Notes under the pieces: model-generated
The model's input: only the letters and a program-made list of their open reading frames with translations
What the model was told of the DNA's origin: nothing
Databases searched by the model: none
Shown here: piece by piece, positions 52,201 to 60,699 of the stretch
Layout: every line of letters begins with the position of its first letter
Numbering within the stretch: position 1 is the first letter of the stretch
Assembly (NCBI GenBank): GCA_964494805.1
Contig: CAZBST010000006.1
Location: forward strand, 62,001-126,000
From: CAIYOL01 sp964494805
GTDB taxonomy: Bacteria > Planctomycetota > Phycisphaerae > Sedimentisphaerales > Anaerobacaceae
Reading direction: 5' to 3'
DNA length: 64,000 bases
Program-made: the position numbers and the translations under genes

Positions 52201-52515
52201 AGCAGATATTTAAGGCGCGTGAGGGTCCTAGATGAGGAAGGTTCGAATACGTTTATTTTTGCGATTAATTATGTTCTTGACCCGCGGTATACGATTGTTA
52301 TTGCGCAGGAGTGTGACCTTGATTACGGTGTGAATGTACGAAGTGATATAACGCTGTTGCGGCGGTATCACAGGATGTATTACGGTCTTACGTTCAGTGC
52401 GGATGAATCGCTGGACAGACGGGCAGTGGTGTTTAGTATATGGCCTCAGGGTGTTCCAGAGCTGGGAATTGATCAGAGAAGATATACAGGTTTGACCGGG
52501 CCGGCGGATTATTGA
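49288..52515 (+). CDS. lptD: LptD-like outer-membrane assembly protein
   Basis: A 1075-residue outer-membrane protein of the LptD (OstA) family, which inserts lipopolysaccharide-type glycolipids into the outer leaflet. A signal peptide (LFILIMLVLAGEAVSF) is followed by a first OstA-like periplasmic domain (about 25-170: YRSDSGEHILVFQSGFSMSI). A Lys/Glu/Pro-rich linker (about 170-280) leads to a second OstA domain (about 290-450: IRADEMYYDFQNKRAIAVNAV). A long beta-barrel makes up the rest (DSTLLLDYYSKRGFGSGVEVNYE; FGRL; TAVVYGE). TTG/ATG choice is clear at 49288 (ATG). Outer-membrane assembly fits the Lol-like exporter nearby. Confidence 0.75.
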   Translation: MLKKKLFILIMLVLAGEAVSFAVGGEVSQQRAKAFAGQDLQLSGQEVISYRSDSGEHILVFQSGFSMSIGANQFHSDSAVVWVKEATTGILGESGIDYKVKAYLEGSVSVKKGKSAKATDLSQTVVENGVSMVVQFDVSGEVFVTAEKRETADPRGLELYKKAEAAIVPGGPKFVTQTETKVPELPREEIREEKHPKEVIAAPTESKEGIKPKEEITTASHKAKKEHLPASKKPRQPGLLEMMFGGGEGERKSVRGVKAVAKTEVKGPRFVYPVNIAPAGEVEPKIERTKAPDGTDVATVVGRFYVWQKQDEIGGLLELEAEAAVIFYSGSGSGEEKANEGEFLARGGVQAIYMSGDVVMTEGQRTIRADEMYYDFQNKRAIAVNAVMRNFDVERGIPIYVRAVKLRRIAEDKFSAENVILTSSEFYLPQISLTASSVIITDTTAIDAQKGKVSKSSYDVQMRDVRFKKGKRTLFYWPYMRANFERPDIPIKSVHTGHDNAFGTFVESRWYLSRLLGLREPEGTDSTLLLDYYSKRGFGSGVEVNYERENYYGEFLGYVINDHGEDRLGRMRSRKDLKPDRELRGRLTWRHRQFLPYNWQLTTGLSYISDEHFIESFYRREFNTGEKQETYIHLQRLQDNWALSFLGKARINRFADELEELPSVEFHLTGKSLFEDRFTLYSDTEFGRLRQKIGKDHSEPIRLGLPRVATNLTDISEERFTFASHRTELDMPIRAEPFKIIPYVAGTFGYDNRSGFTRTLVDGSNTGSFGEKSVWIGEAGVRVFPRPVWKTYPNVKSRLWDLSQLRHIIRPYLTAVVYGESDDVVEQHDALSAGISQRLLTKRGPEGQQQTVEWMRLDTEVTWLNHTGEARDASPDRYMWTRPIVPLRVLSAPEIFNGDMITHDGLRSTGLHRFENWGPRRDYFSVDYIWRISGTTALLSDLNFDIRSTVVQQFNVGFSHLCWPNLSYYIGSRYLRRVRVLDEEGSNTFIFAINYVLDPRYTIVIAQECDLDYGVNVRSDITLLRRYHRMYYGLTFSADESLDRRAVVFSIWPQGVPELGIDQRRYTGLTGPADY

Positions 52516-52557
52516 CAGCGTGAAGTGAAATACGAAATACGATTTAAGGAGAGTGTT

Positions 52558-53502
52558 ATGGCATTAGTTGATACTAAGAAGATGTTCAAAATGGCGTACA
52601 AAAATGGCTATGCAATCGGAGCGTTCAATGTGAACAATATGGAAATCACGCAGGGAATTATTGAAGCGGTAGCTGAAGAAAAAGCACCGCTTATCCTGCA
52701 GGTGTCCAGAGGCGCGCGTAAATATGCAGGCATTAGCTATTTACGAGCAATTATAGATACAGCGGTTGCAGAAAATCCTGATGTTCCTATCGTGATGCAC
52801 CTGGACCACGGTGACACTTTTGAGACCTGTAAACAATTTGTCGATGACGGTTTTACATCGGTTATGATAGATGCTTCGAAATTGCCATTCGAGGAGAACA
52901 TCCGAGTCACCAAACAAGTAGTTAAATATGCGCATCAGCACAACGTGGTAGTCGAGGCAGAGCTTGGTCAGTTAGGCGGAATAGAGGAAGACGTGGTTGG
53001 AGTCGATGATATCAGCAAGCACCTGACGGACCCCGAGCAGGCGGAAGAATTTGTTGAGAAAAGCGGCTGTGACTCGCTGGCGGTGGCGTGCGGAACCAGT
53101 CACGGCGCCTACAAGTTCAAAAGTGAGCCGAAGCTGGCCTTCGATGTTATACAGAAGATAGCTGATAAGCTGCCTGGATTTCCGTTAGTTATGCACGGTT
53201 CAAGCAGCGTATTGCGTGAGTTTGTGGACCTTATTAACAAATACGGCGGCAATATGCCGAATGCGATGGGCGTGCCGGAGGAGGCTATCAGCAAAGCGGC
53301 GAAAATGGCAGTGTGCAAGGTCAATATCGATACAGATTTACGGTTGGCGGTGACCGCCAAGATCAGAGAGGTTCTTACAGAGAAGCCCGCCGAGTTTGAC
53401 CCGCGTAAATACCTTGGTCCGGGCAGAGAAGCTATTAAAGAGATGGTCAAGCACAAGCTGCAGGTTTTGGGCTGCGCCGGTAAAGCGGCGGAGTGTATGT
53501 GA
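52558..53502 (+). CDS. fba: Class II fructose-bisphosphate aldolase
   Basis: A 314-residue zinc aldolase that splits or forms fructose 1,6-bisphosphate. The zinc-ligand motif is VMHLDHGDT, with the further His in GTSHGAYKF and VMHGSSSV. EAELGQLGG holds the catalytic-loop Glu. KVNIDTDLRLAVTAKIRE is the phosphate-binding C-terminal part. ATG 52558 with TAAGGAGAG upstream is the start; the frame upstream to 52525 translates repeat DNA (GAAATAC twice). The size and motifs are typical of the longer class II type B enzymes. It is isolated between lptD and the S41 protease gene. Confidence 0.9.
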   Translation: MALVDTKKMFKMAYKNGYAIGAFNVNNMEITQGIIEAVAEEKAPLILQVSRGARKYAGISYLRAIIDTAVAENPDVPIVMHLDHGDTFETCKQFVDDGFTSVMIDASKLPFEENIRVTKQVVKYAHQHNVVVEAELGQLGGIEEDVVGVDDISKHLTDPEQAEEFVEKSGCDSLAVACGTSHGAYKFKSEPKLAFDVIQKIADKLPGFPLVMHGSSSVLREFVDLINKYGGNMPNAMGVPEEAISKAAKMAVCKVNIDTDLRLAVTAKIREVLTEKPAEFDPRKYLGPGREAIKEMVKHKLQVLGCAGKAAECM

Positions 53503-53564
53503 AAGACGCGTTAAATGGTTACGGTTGCGAAGTTCGTATCGTCTGACATTTTTACGGTTTGGCA

Positions 53565-53592
53565 ATTGGTGATTGGTAACTGGTAATTAGTA
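53565..53592 (+). repeat. Four ATTGGTA-type heptamers before the S41 protease gene
   Basis: Tandem units ATTGGTG, ATTGGTA, ACTGGTA and ATTAGTA end two bases before the TTG start codon at 53595. They leave no room for a usual ribosome-binding site. Confidence 0.75.
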
Positions 53593-53594
53593 AA

Positions 53595-55814
53595 TTGCAA
53601 GCGAGAAATAGATATTTGATTTTGCCGGTCTGTTTGGCGGCGATTTTTTGTGGGTTGGCTGGTTGCGGGGTACCGGAGCGACCAGCACCCATTGAAATTC
53701 CGAAAGCCGAAACAACAGACTCCAACATTGTTAAAACAGCTTGTGAGCTGATTGCCAAAGGCAAATTCGACGCTGCAGGGGAGCTGGTCCAAGAGCAATT
53801 GGGCGTGGGTATAAATTCGGCTGGTGGGGGAGAGGTACAGTCTCAATTGGAGCAATTAGCGGAGATTGTGCAGGAATACGATGATATAAGCGAACGGCGC
53901 AAGTCGGCTAAGGAGGAGGCGTATGCAGAGAGATTAGCTGAACTGGAGGGGCTTCAGGCCGCAGCAGATACCAATGATGTGAACGACGTGAATGATGTAA
54001 ATAATGTTTCAAAGGTGCTGCCGGTTATTGCCAAGGTGAGCGAGTTTGCAGATGAGGCACAAAAGGCGGAACTATTGTCTGAGCCATTCGTACAGCAGGG
54101 CTTTCAAAAAGCGATAGATAAAGCGACTGAATTGGAGTCGGATGGCCGGTGGCTTGACGCATACGCGATGTGCTACAGCTGGCTGCAGGCCATCGATGAA
54201 AATAATAAGTCATATTCCGACCATGCGGAGCAGCTTATAGAAAAGGCAAATATAGCAGCGTCATTTCAGGATAGTCCCTGTGAGAGCCGCGAGGAACGTT
54301 ACGAAAATGTGAAGAAGGAGATGTTTGTGCGGTCGATTGATGCGCTGAGATTAGATTATGTCAGCAGCATTATTGATTATCGCCATCTGGCGATTGAGGC
54401 TATCAAACGTTGCAAATTGCTGGCTGAGGTGACGAATTTGTCGCCTGTCGTTCGTAGCTCATTAGCCGAATCAGGGGTCAGTATCGACGAGAGCCGGCTT
54501 TCAGCATGGTCGAGCGGTCTGGCGGTGATTTTAGATGAAATAGAGAATTCACCAATGGATGTGAACAGAGATAAGTTTATAGGTATTTTTGAAAAGGTGT
54601 TGGTACTGAACACAACAACTGTGCAATTGCCGCCCAAAATTCTGATTGCACAGTTTGCAGAGGCATCGCTATCTGCGCTTGACCCTTATACGATGTTAGT
54701 TTGGCCCAAGCAGGTAGAGGATTTTGAAAAGACGATGACCAATGAGTTTACGGGTATCGGGATAGAGATTTCAAGAGAAAAAGGGTTGTTGACGGTGTCG
54801 AGTCTTTTGCCTGATACTCCTGCATATAACTCCGGTCTCGATGCGAAGGATGTGATAGAAAATGTAGACGGGGTTGAAACGAAGGATATGAGTCTTTCGT
54901 GTGCGGTTAAGAGTATTACCGGCCCAGCGGGCACAAAAGTGAGATTGACAATAAGGCGGGCGGGTGAGGACAAGACAAGGGACATTATCATAACCCGAGC
55001 GAAGATAACCGTTCCGACAATCCGGGGCTGGCAAAGGACCGAAACGGGTAAATGGCTGTATATGATTGATAAAAGCAGAAAAATCGGTTATATCCACATT
55101 ACCAGTTTTTCCGAGAAGACAGCTTCAGACCTTGAAGATGTCCTCAATCAGCTTGAGGCAGAAGGTTTGAACGGCTTGATTGTGGATTTGCGATTTAATA
55201 GCGGCGGACTTTTAAATGCGGCGATAGGGGTGGTCGACAAGTTTCTTGAAGAGGGCCCGATAGTGATAACACGGCCCCGGTCATGGGTGGCATCGACATA
55301 CGCATGGGCGCACAGGGGAGGAACTCATCCAAATTATCCATTGGTTATACTGATAAACAGTTACTCTGCGAGCGCTTCAGAGATTGTGGCCGGTGCTCTG
55401 GCAGACCCACTCCATAAACGGGCGAGTCTGGTCGGTGAAAGGACGCACGGCAAAGGGAGTGTGCAAGGGATAATCTCGTATCCCAGGGGAGGAGCACAGT
55501 TAAAATATACGATGGCGTATTATCATTTACCCTCAGGGCAAAGGGTCAAAAGCCGGGATGAAGTAAAGAAAGAGGGCAGGGAGGATTGGGGTGTCGGACC
55601 TGATGTTGAGGTAAAATTGAGAAGCGATGAAATTAAAAAGATGTTTGATGTGCAAAGGGACAACAACGTGCTGGTGAAAGCCGACCATGACAAGAAGGCG
55701 GCGCCGCTGAAAAAGCACACAATCGAAGAGAGCTTATCGGCTGACCCTCAACTGGCGGTCGGGCTTTTGGTCGTTAAGAGCAAATTAATTCAGTCTGAAA
55801 TCCAAGAGTTGTGA
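53595..55814 (+). CDS. ctpA: S41-family C-terminal processing protease (lipoprotein)
   Basis: A 739-residue tail-specific protease. A signal peptide with lipobox LAGC is followed by helical regions and an Asp-Val-Asn-Asp run (residues about 120-135, NDVNDVNDVNN). A PDZ domain lies at about 390-470 (GIGIEISREKGLLTVSSLLPDTPAY...GLDAKDVIENVDG). The S41 core follows, with catalytic S593 in the SASAS stretch and K620 in RTHGKGS. It degrades or trims exported proteins by their C-termini. TTG 53595 or TTG 53616 may be the start; both leave the signal helix intact. The stop overlaps the lysS region. Confidence 0.85.
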   Translation: MQARNRYLILPVCLAAIFCGLAGCGVPERPAPIEIPKAETTDSNIVKTACELIAKGKFDAAGELVQEQLGVGINSAGGGEVQSQLEQLAEIVQEYDDISERRKSAKEEAYAERLAELEGLQAAADTNDVNDVNDVNNVSKVLPVIAKVSEFADEAQKAELLSEPFVQQGFQKAIDKATELESDGRWLDAYAMCYSWLQAIDENNKSYSDHAEQLIEKANIAASFQDSPCESREERYENVKKEMFVRSIDALRLDYVSSIIDYRHLAIEAIKRCKLLAEVTNLSPVVRSSLAESGVSIDESRLSAWSSGLAVILDEIENSPMDVNRDKFIGIFEKVLVLNTTTVQLPPKILIAQFAEASLSALDPYTMLVWPKQVEDFEKTMTNEFTGIGIEISREKGLLTVSSLLPDTPAYNSGLDAKDVIENVDGVETKDMSLSCAVKSITGPAGTKVRLTIRRAGEDKTRDIIITRAKITVPTIRGWQRTETGKWLYMIDKSRKIGYIHITSFSEKTASDLEDVLNQLEAEGLNGLIVDLRFNSGGLLNAAIGVVDKFLEEGPIVITRPRSWVASTYAWAHRGGTHPNYPLVILINSYSASASEIVAGALADPLHKRASLVGERTHGKGSVQGIISYPRGGAQLKYTMAYYHLPSGQRVKSRDEVKKEGREDWGVGPDVEVKLRSDEIKKMFDVQRDNNVLVKADHDKKAAPLKKHTIEESLSADPQLAVGLLVVKSKLIQSEIQEL

Positions 55815-55825
55815 GGTGTGAGTAT

Positions 55826-57274
55826 TTGGCAAAGCAGGAAATAAGCCAATTTGAACAGCAAAGGCGCGAGAAACTGTCTCGCATAAGAGAATTGGGGATA
55901 GACCCTTATGGCGGCAGGTACGAAGGGGCGGAACAAGCAGCTGATATTAAAGGGAGATTTAGAGATGGTGATGAGAGCCAACGGGCCAAATGTGCCGGCA
56001 GGATAGTTTTGCTGCGGGACATAGGCAAATTGATTTTTCTTACACTGCGGGACAGTTCTGGTACGGTTCAGGCTGGCTTGAGTAAAAATTTGCTGGATGC
56101 GCAGTGGGAGTTTTTGAAGCTATTGGAGGTTGGTGACATAATCGGGGCATCGGGGAAATTAGGCAAGACCAAAACGGGGGAAATAACGATATGGGCGGAA
56201 GAGGTTGTGCTTTTGAGCAAGTCGGTGTTGCCGCCGCCGGAGAAGTGGCACGGGCTTGCAGACGTGGATTTGCGCTACAGGCAGCGATACGTGGACCTGT
56301 GGACGAACACCGAGGTGATGGAGCTGTTCAAAAAACGAAGCTCGATTCTGCGGACTATCAGGGATTTTCTGGCGGAACGTGGATTCGTTGAGGTAGAAAC
56401 ACCGATGATGCAGCAACAGGCCGGCGGAGCGGCAGCCAAACCGTTTATAACTCATCATAATACATTGGATATGGATTTGTTTTTGCGGATTGCACCGGAG
56501 CTGTTTCTTAAGAGACTGCTGGTCGGCGGAATGGAGAAAGTCTTTGAGATAAATCGGAATTTTCGCAACGAAGGACTGAGCAGAGAACACAATCCGGAAT
56601 TTACGATGCTGGAACTGTATCAGTCCTACGCTGATTACAATGTGATGATGGATTTGACTGAGGAGCTTATTTACCTGCTGGTAGAGAAATATTGCGGCGG
56701 CGAGCAGGTTCAATTTGGCGAAAAGACAGTTAATTATTCGAGACCGTGGCGGCGTGCCACGTATGCAGAGCTATTAAAGGAATACGGCGGCTGCGATATT
56801 GACGATACCAATTCTGTAAGGGCAAAGGCGAAGAAGCTCGGATTAAATGAGGCGGGGATGGACGATGCGGTAGTTGTCAACAAGGTGTTTGAGGCGACGG
56901 TTGAGGAGAAACTGATTTCACCTACATTTGTAATGGATTATCCGGCAGCTTTGTGTCCGTTAACGAAGCGTAAGAAAGATAATCCGAAATATGCAGAACG
57001 CTTTGAGCTTTATATAGCAAGGATGGAGCTTGCTAACGCCTATACAGAGTTGAACGACCCTGCGGTTCAGGAGGAGAACTTCAAAATCCAGCTTCGCGGA
57101 CAAGAAGAGACGATGGCGAAGATGGACGCTGATTTTATAACGGCGCTGAAGTATGGTATGCCGCCGGCAGGGGGACTGGGTATAGGAATTGACAGACTTG
57201 TAATGGTTTTGACCGGTGCTACGAGTATTCGTGATGTGGTGCTGTTTCCGCTTTTAAGGCCTGTCCCTGAATAA
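55826..57274 (+). CDS. lysS: Lysyl-tRNA synthetase, class II
   Basis: A class II aminoacyl-tRNA synthetase of 482 residues from TTG 55826 (LAKQEI), which has GAGGTG ahead. GTG 55811 is an alternative, overlapping the protease stop. The N-terminal OB-fold anticodon domain (about 50-150: GRIVLLRDIGKLIFLTLRD) is followed by motif 1 (LAERGFVEVETPMM). Motif 2 is FEINRNFRNEGLSREHNPEFTMLE and motif 3 is GLGIGIDRLVMVL. The KRKKDN and FELYIARMELANAY segments match LysRS. It charges tRNA-Lys. The following LolC-type gene begins 16 bases later. Confidence 0.95.
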   Translation: MAKQEISQFEQQRREKLSRIRELGIDPYGGRYEGAEQAADIKGRFRDGDESQRAKCAGRIVLLRDIGKLIFLTLRDSSGTVQAGLSKNLLDAQWEFLKLLEVGDIIGASGKLGKTKTGEITIWAEEVVLLSKSVLPPPEKWHGLADVDLRYRQRYVDLWTNTEVMELFKKRSSILRTIRDFLAERGFVEVETPMMQQQAGGAAAKPFITHHNTLDMDLFLRIAPELFLKRLLVGGMEKVFEINRNFRNEGLSREHNPEFTMLELYQSYADYNVMMDLTEELIYLLVEKYCGGEQVQFGEKTVNYSRPWRRATYAELLKEYGGCDIDDTNSVRAKAKKLGLNEAGMDDAVVVNKVFEATVEEKLISPTFVMDYPAALCPLTKRKKDNPKYAERFELYIARMELANAYTELNDPAVQEENFKIQLRGQEETMAKMDADFITALKYGMPPAGGLGIGIDRLVMVLTGATSIRDVVLFPLLRPVPE

Positions 57275-57290
57275 AGCGATTGGGCTGGAT

Positions 57291-58607
57291 ATGCTGAAAT
57301 TGTTCTTATGGTTGCGGTATCTGCGTAAGAAAAAAATTGTGTTTTTGAGTATAACAGCGGTTGCATTGTCAGCGTCGCTGCTGATGGTCGTTGCCAGTTT
57401 GTTCGGCGGTTTTATTGATGCGTTCGAGCAAAGCGCAGTTAAGGCAATAGGGGATGTAGTTCTGGAACCGCCGGTCAAGTTTCCAAAATACGAGGAGCTT
57501 ATCCGGCTCCTGGAGCAGAAAAATGTGGTGGAATCAGCGGCAGCGACGCTATCAGCTGAGGGGCTATTGCATTTGGGCAAAGGCGATGTTCGCGCGGTGG
57601 AGATTTGGGGGGTCTCGAATCTCGATACTCGATTCTCAAAAGTCGAACGGGTATCCGGGAGAGAAAATCCGGTATCAAGGAACGAGCAATCAATATGTGG
57701 ATTTGTTGGAATCGGGATAGTGGCGGAGCCGGATGAAGAGACGGATGAGTATGATTTCGAGGCGGTTAAAAAGGTAATCGGTCAGGAAGCTGTTCTTACG
57801 ACAGGGACGGTGATAAAAGCGCAGGATGGTAGCGGAGCGGTGACAGTCAGGAGAAAGACCGTAAGATTTACAATTGCGGACGTTGTTTTCACGGGTGTTT
57901 ACTATCTTGACAAGAGACTGGTGTATCTACCTATCGAAGAACTTCAGAAAGTTTTGTATCCGGGAGGAAACGACGGAGTGGCCGGCCAGATTCAAATTAA
58001 GCTGAAGGCGGGAACCGAGCCGGATGCTGCGATTGCGCAGATTCGTGGGGTATGGGCAGATTTTGCCAGCGAGCAGCTTGGGTTGGAGTCGTATCTTATA
58101 AGAAAGACGGCAATTGTTACGGCCAAGCAGATGCAAAGCAGATACGTTGCGGAGTTTCGAAAGCAGATGGGGGTGTTGCTATTGATATTCAGCGTTGTAA
58201 GTTTGAGCGCAGTTCTGCTGATTTTCTGCATATTCTATATGATAGTGGAGACACGACAGAGGGACATTGCAATAATAAAAAGTTGCGGGGCGACGAACGG
58301 AACGGTGGCGCTGATTTTCATTGGTTTCGGCATCTATGTAGGTCTGGTCGGTTCAGGGATGGGTATGATACTTGGTGATATTGTAACGAAAAATATAAAT
58401 ACTATTGAGGAGTGGATAAGGATAATCTTCGGCTTGAAGCTCTGGAAAAGCAGCGTGTATATATTTAGCAGGATACCGAACGAAGTTGATTGGAACTCGG
58501 CGCTGTTTATCGCACTGTCGGCGGTTATAGCAGCTACTGTGGGGGCGCTAATACCTGCGATTATTGCGGTAAGAACCAGGCCGGTCAATGTCTTAAGATA
58601 TGAATAA
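57291..58607 (+). CDS. lolC: FtsX-like ABC permease, LolC/E type
   Basis: A 438-residue permease with one N-terminal helix (KIVFLSITAVALSASLLMVV). A large periplasmic domain (about 45-280) is followed by three C-terminal helices (FRKQMGVLLLIFSVVSLSAVL; GTVALIFIGFGIYVGLVG; IAATVGALIPAIIAV). This MacB/LolC topology with an IIKSCGATNG coupling loop marks the lipoprotein-release family. With the next two genes it forms a two-permease plus ATPase set. LolCDE extracts lipoproteins from the inner membrane for delivery to the outer membrane. The exact substrate is inferred. Confidence 0.75.
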   Translation: MLKLFLWLRYLRKKKIVFLSITAVALSASLLMVVASLFGGFIDAFEQSAVKAIGDVVLEPPVKFPKYEELIRLLEQKNVVESAAATLSAEGLLHLGKGDVRAVEIWGVSNLDTRFSKVERVSGRENPVSRNEQSICGFVGIGIVAEPDEETDEYDFEAVKKVIGQEAVLTTGTVIKAQDGSGAVTVRRKTVRFTIADVVFTGVYYLDKRLVYLPIEELQKVLYPGGNDGVAGQIQIKLKAGTEPDAAIAQIRGVWADFASEQLGLESYLIRKTAIVTAKQMQSRYVAEFRKQMGVLLLIFSVVSLSAVLLIFCIFYMIVETRQRDIAIIKSCGATNGTVALIFIGFGIYVGLVGSGMGMILGDIVTKNINTIEEWIRIIFGLKLWKSSVYIFSRIPNEVDWNSALFIALSAVIAATVGALIPAIIAVRTRPVNVLRYE

Positions 58608-58613
58608 ATAGTA

Positions 58614-59963
58614 ATGTATAAGATTATTTTGTCATTTCGTTACCTGCTTAAGAGACGCATCAGTTATCTGGCATTTTTGGCGGTGGCACTTTGCGTTTTT
58701 ATAGTAGTAGTGGTGATGACTGTGATGGCGGGCCTGGTGCGTGGTTTTAAGGATAATAACCATAAGTGGGTAGGTGATTGTGTAGTTGGAACCGAGTCGC
58801 TGGTCGGTTTTCCATACTATGAAGATTTTATAAAGAGAGTTGAGAAGTCTGATTTTATCGAAGGTGTTTCGGCTGTGGTAAAAAGCTATGCGCTGGTAAA
58901 AAATCGTGACCTGGAGGAGAGCAGCGGCGTAGAGATTATGGGTATTGACCCTGTTAAACACAGCAAGGTTACCAATTTTGGCGAGACACTGTATCACCGC
59001 AGGGGCGATGTATCTAAAGCATTTGAGCCGGCCTATGACCCGAATCTTACTGGCTGTGTGGTAGGGATTAACAGATGGCTGGTACGTGATGACAGGGGCA
59101 AATATAATTATGAAGTCAGTCCTAGTGAGGCGGCTCTTTTGGTGAGCTGCTTTCCTTTAACAACGAAAGGCGCTTTGGCGAAAGCCGGGACGGAGCTGGT
59201 AAATACGAAAACTTTCTACTACAGTGATACTTCGCACAGCGGATTGGTGGGGGTCGATGGTTCATTTATTTACCTGCCGTTCGAAGACGCGCAGCTACTT
59301 TGTGGTATGGCAGGGGCCATCAAAAGAGTCAGCGCAATTCATATAAAGTTCAAACCGAATGTGAAACTGGCAGATGGGTGTGGGAAAGTTGCCGCGATGT
59401 GGAAGAGGTTTGTAGAGGGGAAAAAAGGCGCAGAACAAGCAGGATTATTAGATACAGTTACGGTGCAAAGCTGGAAGGAATACAGGAGGACATTCATCGC
59501 GGCGATGGAGAAAGAGCAGATAATGCTGACGATTATGTTTGCTCTTGTAGGGGTTACAACTGTATTTATTGTCTTTGTTGTTTTTTATATGATTGTCAGC
59601 CATAAAAGCAAGGATATCGGTATATTAAAAAGTATAGGTGTTTCGAGGTTGGATATCGTTGAATTATTTTCGTGCTTTGCTTTTTTAATAGGTCTTTTGG
59701 GTAGTGTCGCTGGTGTGTTTGGCGGCTGGTTGTTTTTGCTTAAGATTAACGGCATAGAGAATTTTCTGTTTGAGCATTTTGGGTTTCAGTTGTGGAACAG
59801 GACGATGTATGTTATCGGTGATATTCCCAATGCTATTGATTTGAAAGTTTTGGCAGTGATAATAGCTTCTGCAATAGGTGCCTGTTTGGCAGGTGCGTTT
59901 TTGCCGAGCCGGCAGGCGGCGAAATTAGAGCCAGTAGAAACTTTGCAGGTGAGTCAATTATGA
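58614..59963 (+). CDS. lolE: FtsX-like ABC permease, second subunit
   Basis: A 449-residue permease with the same layout as its neighbour: N-terminal helix (ISYLAFLAVALCVFIVVVVMTVMAGL), periplasmic domain, then FIAAMEKEQIMLTIMFALVGVTTVFIVFVVFY and two more helices. DIGILKSIGVSRLDIVELF is the coupling helix that contacts the ATPase, and the end AAKLEPVETLQV is typical. It starts 6 bases after the first permease gene and overlaps the ATPase gene by four bases (ATGA), so the three form one unit. It is probably LolE-like; E and C roles could be swapped. Confidence 0.75.
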   Translation: MYKIILSFRYLLKRRISYLAFLAVALCVFIVVVVMTVMAGLVRGFKDNNHKWVGDCVVGTESLVGFPYYEDFIKRVEKSDFIEGVSAVVKSYALVKNRDLEESSGVEIMGIDPVKHSKVTNFGETLYHRRGDVSKAFEPAYDPNLTGCVVGINRWLVRDDRGKYNYEVSPSEAALLVSCFPLTTKGALAKAGTELVNTKTFYYSDTSHSGLVGVDGSFIYLPFEDAQLLCGMAGAIKRVSAIHIKFKPNVKLADGCGKVAAMWKRFVEGKKGAEQAGLLDTVTVQSWKEYRRTFIAAMEKEQIMLTIMFALVGVTTVFIVFVVFYMIVSHKSKDIGILKSIGVSRLDIVELFSCFAFLIGLLGSVAGVFGGWLFLLKINGIENFLFEHFGFQLWNRTMYVIGDIPNAIDLKVLAVIIASAIGACLAGAFLPSRQAAKLEPVETLQVSQL

Positions 59964-60667
59964 GCAAAGACGATTTTATATTAAAGGCAGAAGGAATTTA
60001 TAAATCATATCGGATGGGCACAACGAAGGTCGAGGTGCTCAAGGGGGTGGATTTGGCTGTAAGGGAAAGCGAGTTTGTTGCAATAGTCGGGGCATCAGGC
60101 AGCGGCAAAAGCACGCTATTACATATATTGGGCGCTTTGGACAGGCCTGAAAAAGGCGTTGTAAGCTTTGAAGGCCGTGTCTTGAGCCGGATGGCGGAGC
60201 GCGAATTGAATAAATTTCGTAATAAAATGGTAGGATTTGTTTTTCAGTTTTATCATTTATTGGACGAATTAAGTGTATTGGAAAATGTTTTCCTTCCGGC
60301 GATGGCCTCGAAAAGCGTGCTCGGGTGGCTTGGCAGCCGGAGGTGGGCGAAGGGCCGAGCCAGAGAGTTGCTTGGTGAGCTTGGTTTGAGCGAAAGGGCC
60401 AATCATAAGCCGTATCAGTTGTCGGGAGGAGAAAGGCAAAGGGTGGCTATCGGCAGGGCATTGATGAATGAACCGAAAATACTTTTGGCCGATGAGCCGA
60501 CGGGAAATCTTGACTCTGCGACGGGAAATGGTATCCTGAAGGTTCTTGAAAGATTGAATAAAGCGGGTCAAACGATTGTGATGGTGACCCATGACGACAG
60601 GATTGCCCAAAAGGCCGGGCGGATAATAACGCTGGCGGACGGCAGGGTAGCAGAACGGCAAAAGTAA
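59960..60667 (+). CDS. lolD: ABC transporter ATPase, LolD type
   Basis: A 235-residue ABC ATPase. Walker A is GASGSGKST at 44-52. The Q-loop sits in GFVFQFYHLLDELSVLENVFLPAM, the signature is LSGGERQRVAIGRAL, Walker B is ILLADEPTGNLDS, and the switch His is in VMVTHDDR. The FYHLLDELS...NV pattern is that of the LolD/MacB-type group. The gene overlaps the preceding permease by four bases. It energises the two permeases just upstream. Confidence 0.9.
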   Translation: MSKDDFILKAEGIYKSYRMGTTKVEVLKGVDLAVRESEFVAIVGASGSGKSTLLHILGALDRPEKGVVSFEGRVLSRMAERELNKFRNKMVGFVFQFYHLLDELSVLENVFLPAMASKSVLGWLGSRRWAKGRARELLGELGLSERANHKPYQLSGGERQRVAIGRALMNEPKILLADEPTGNLDSATGNGILKVLERLNKAGQTIVMVTHDDRIAQKAGRIITLADGRVAERQK

Positions 60668-60699
60668 AGAGTAAAAAAGAAAAAGTCAAAGGATAGGTT

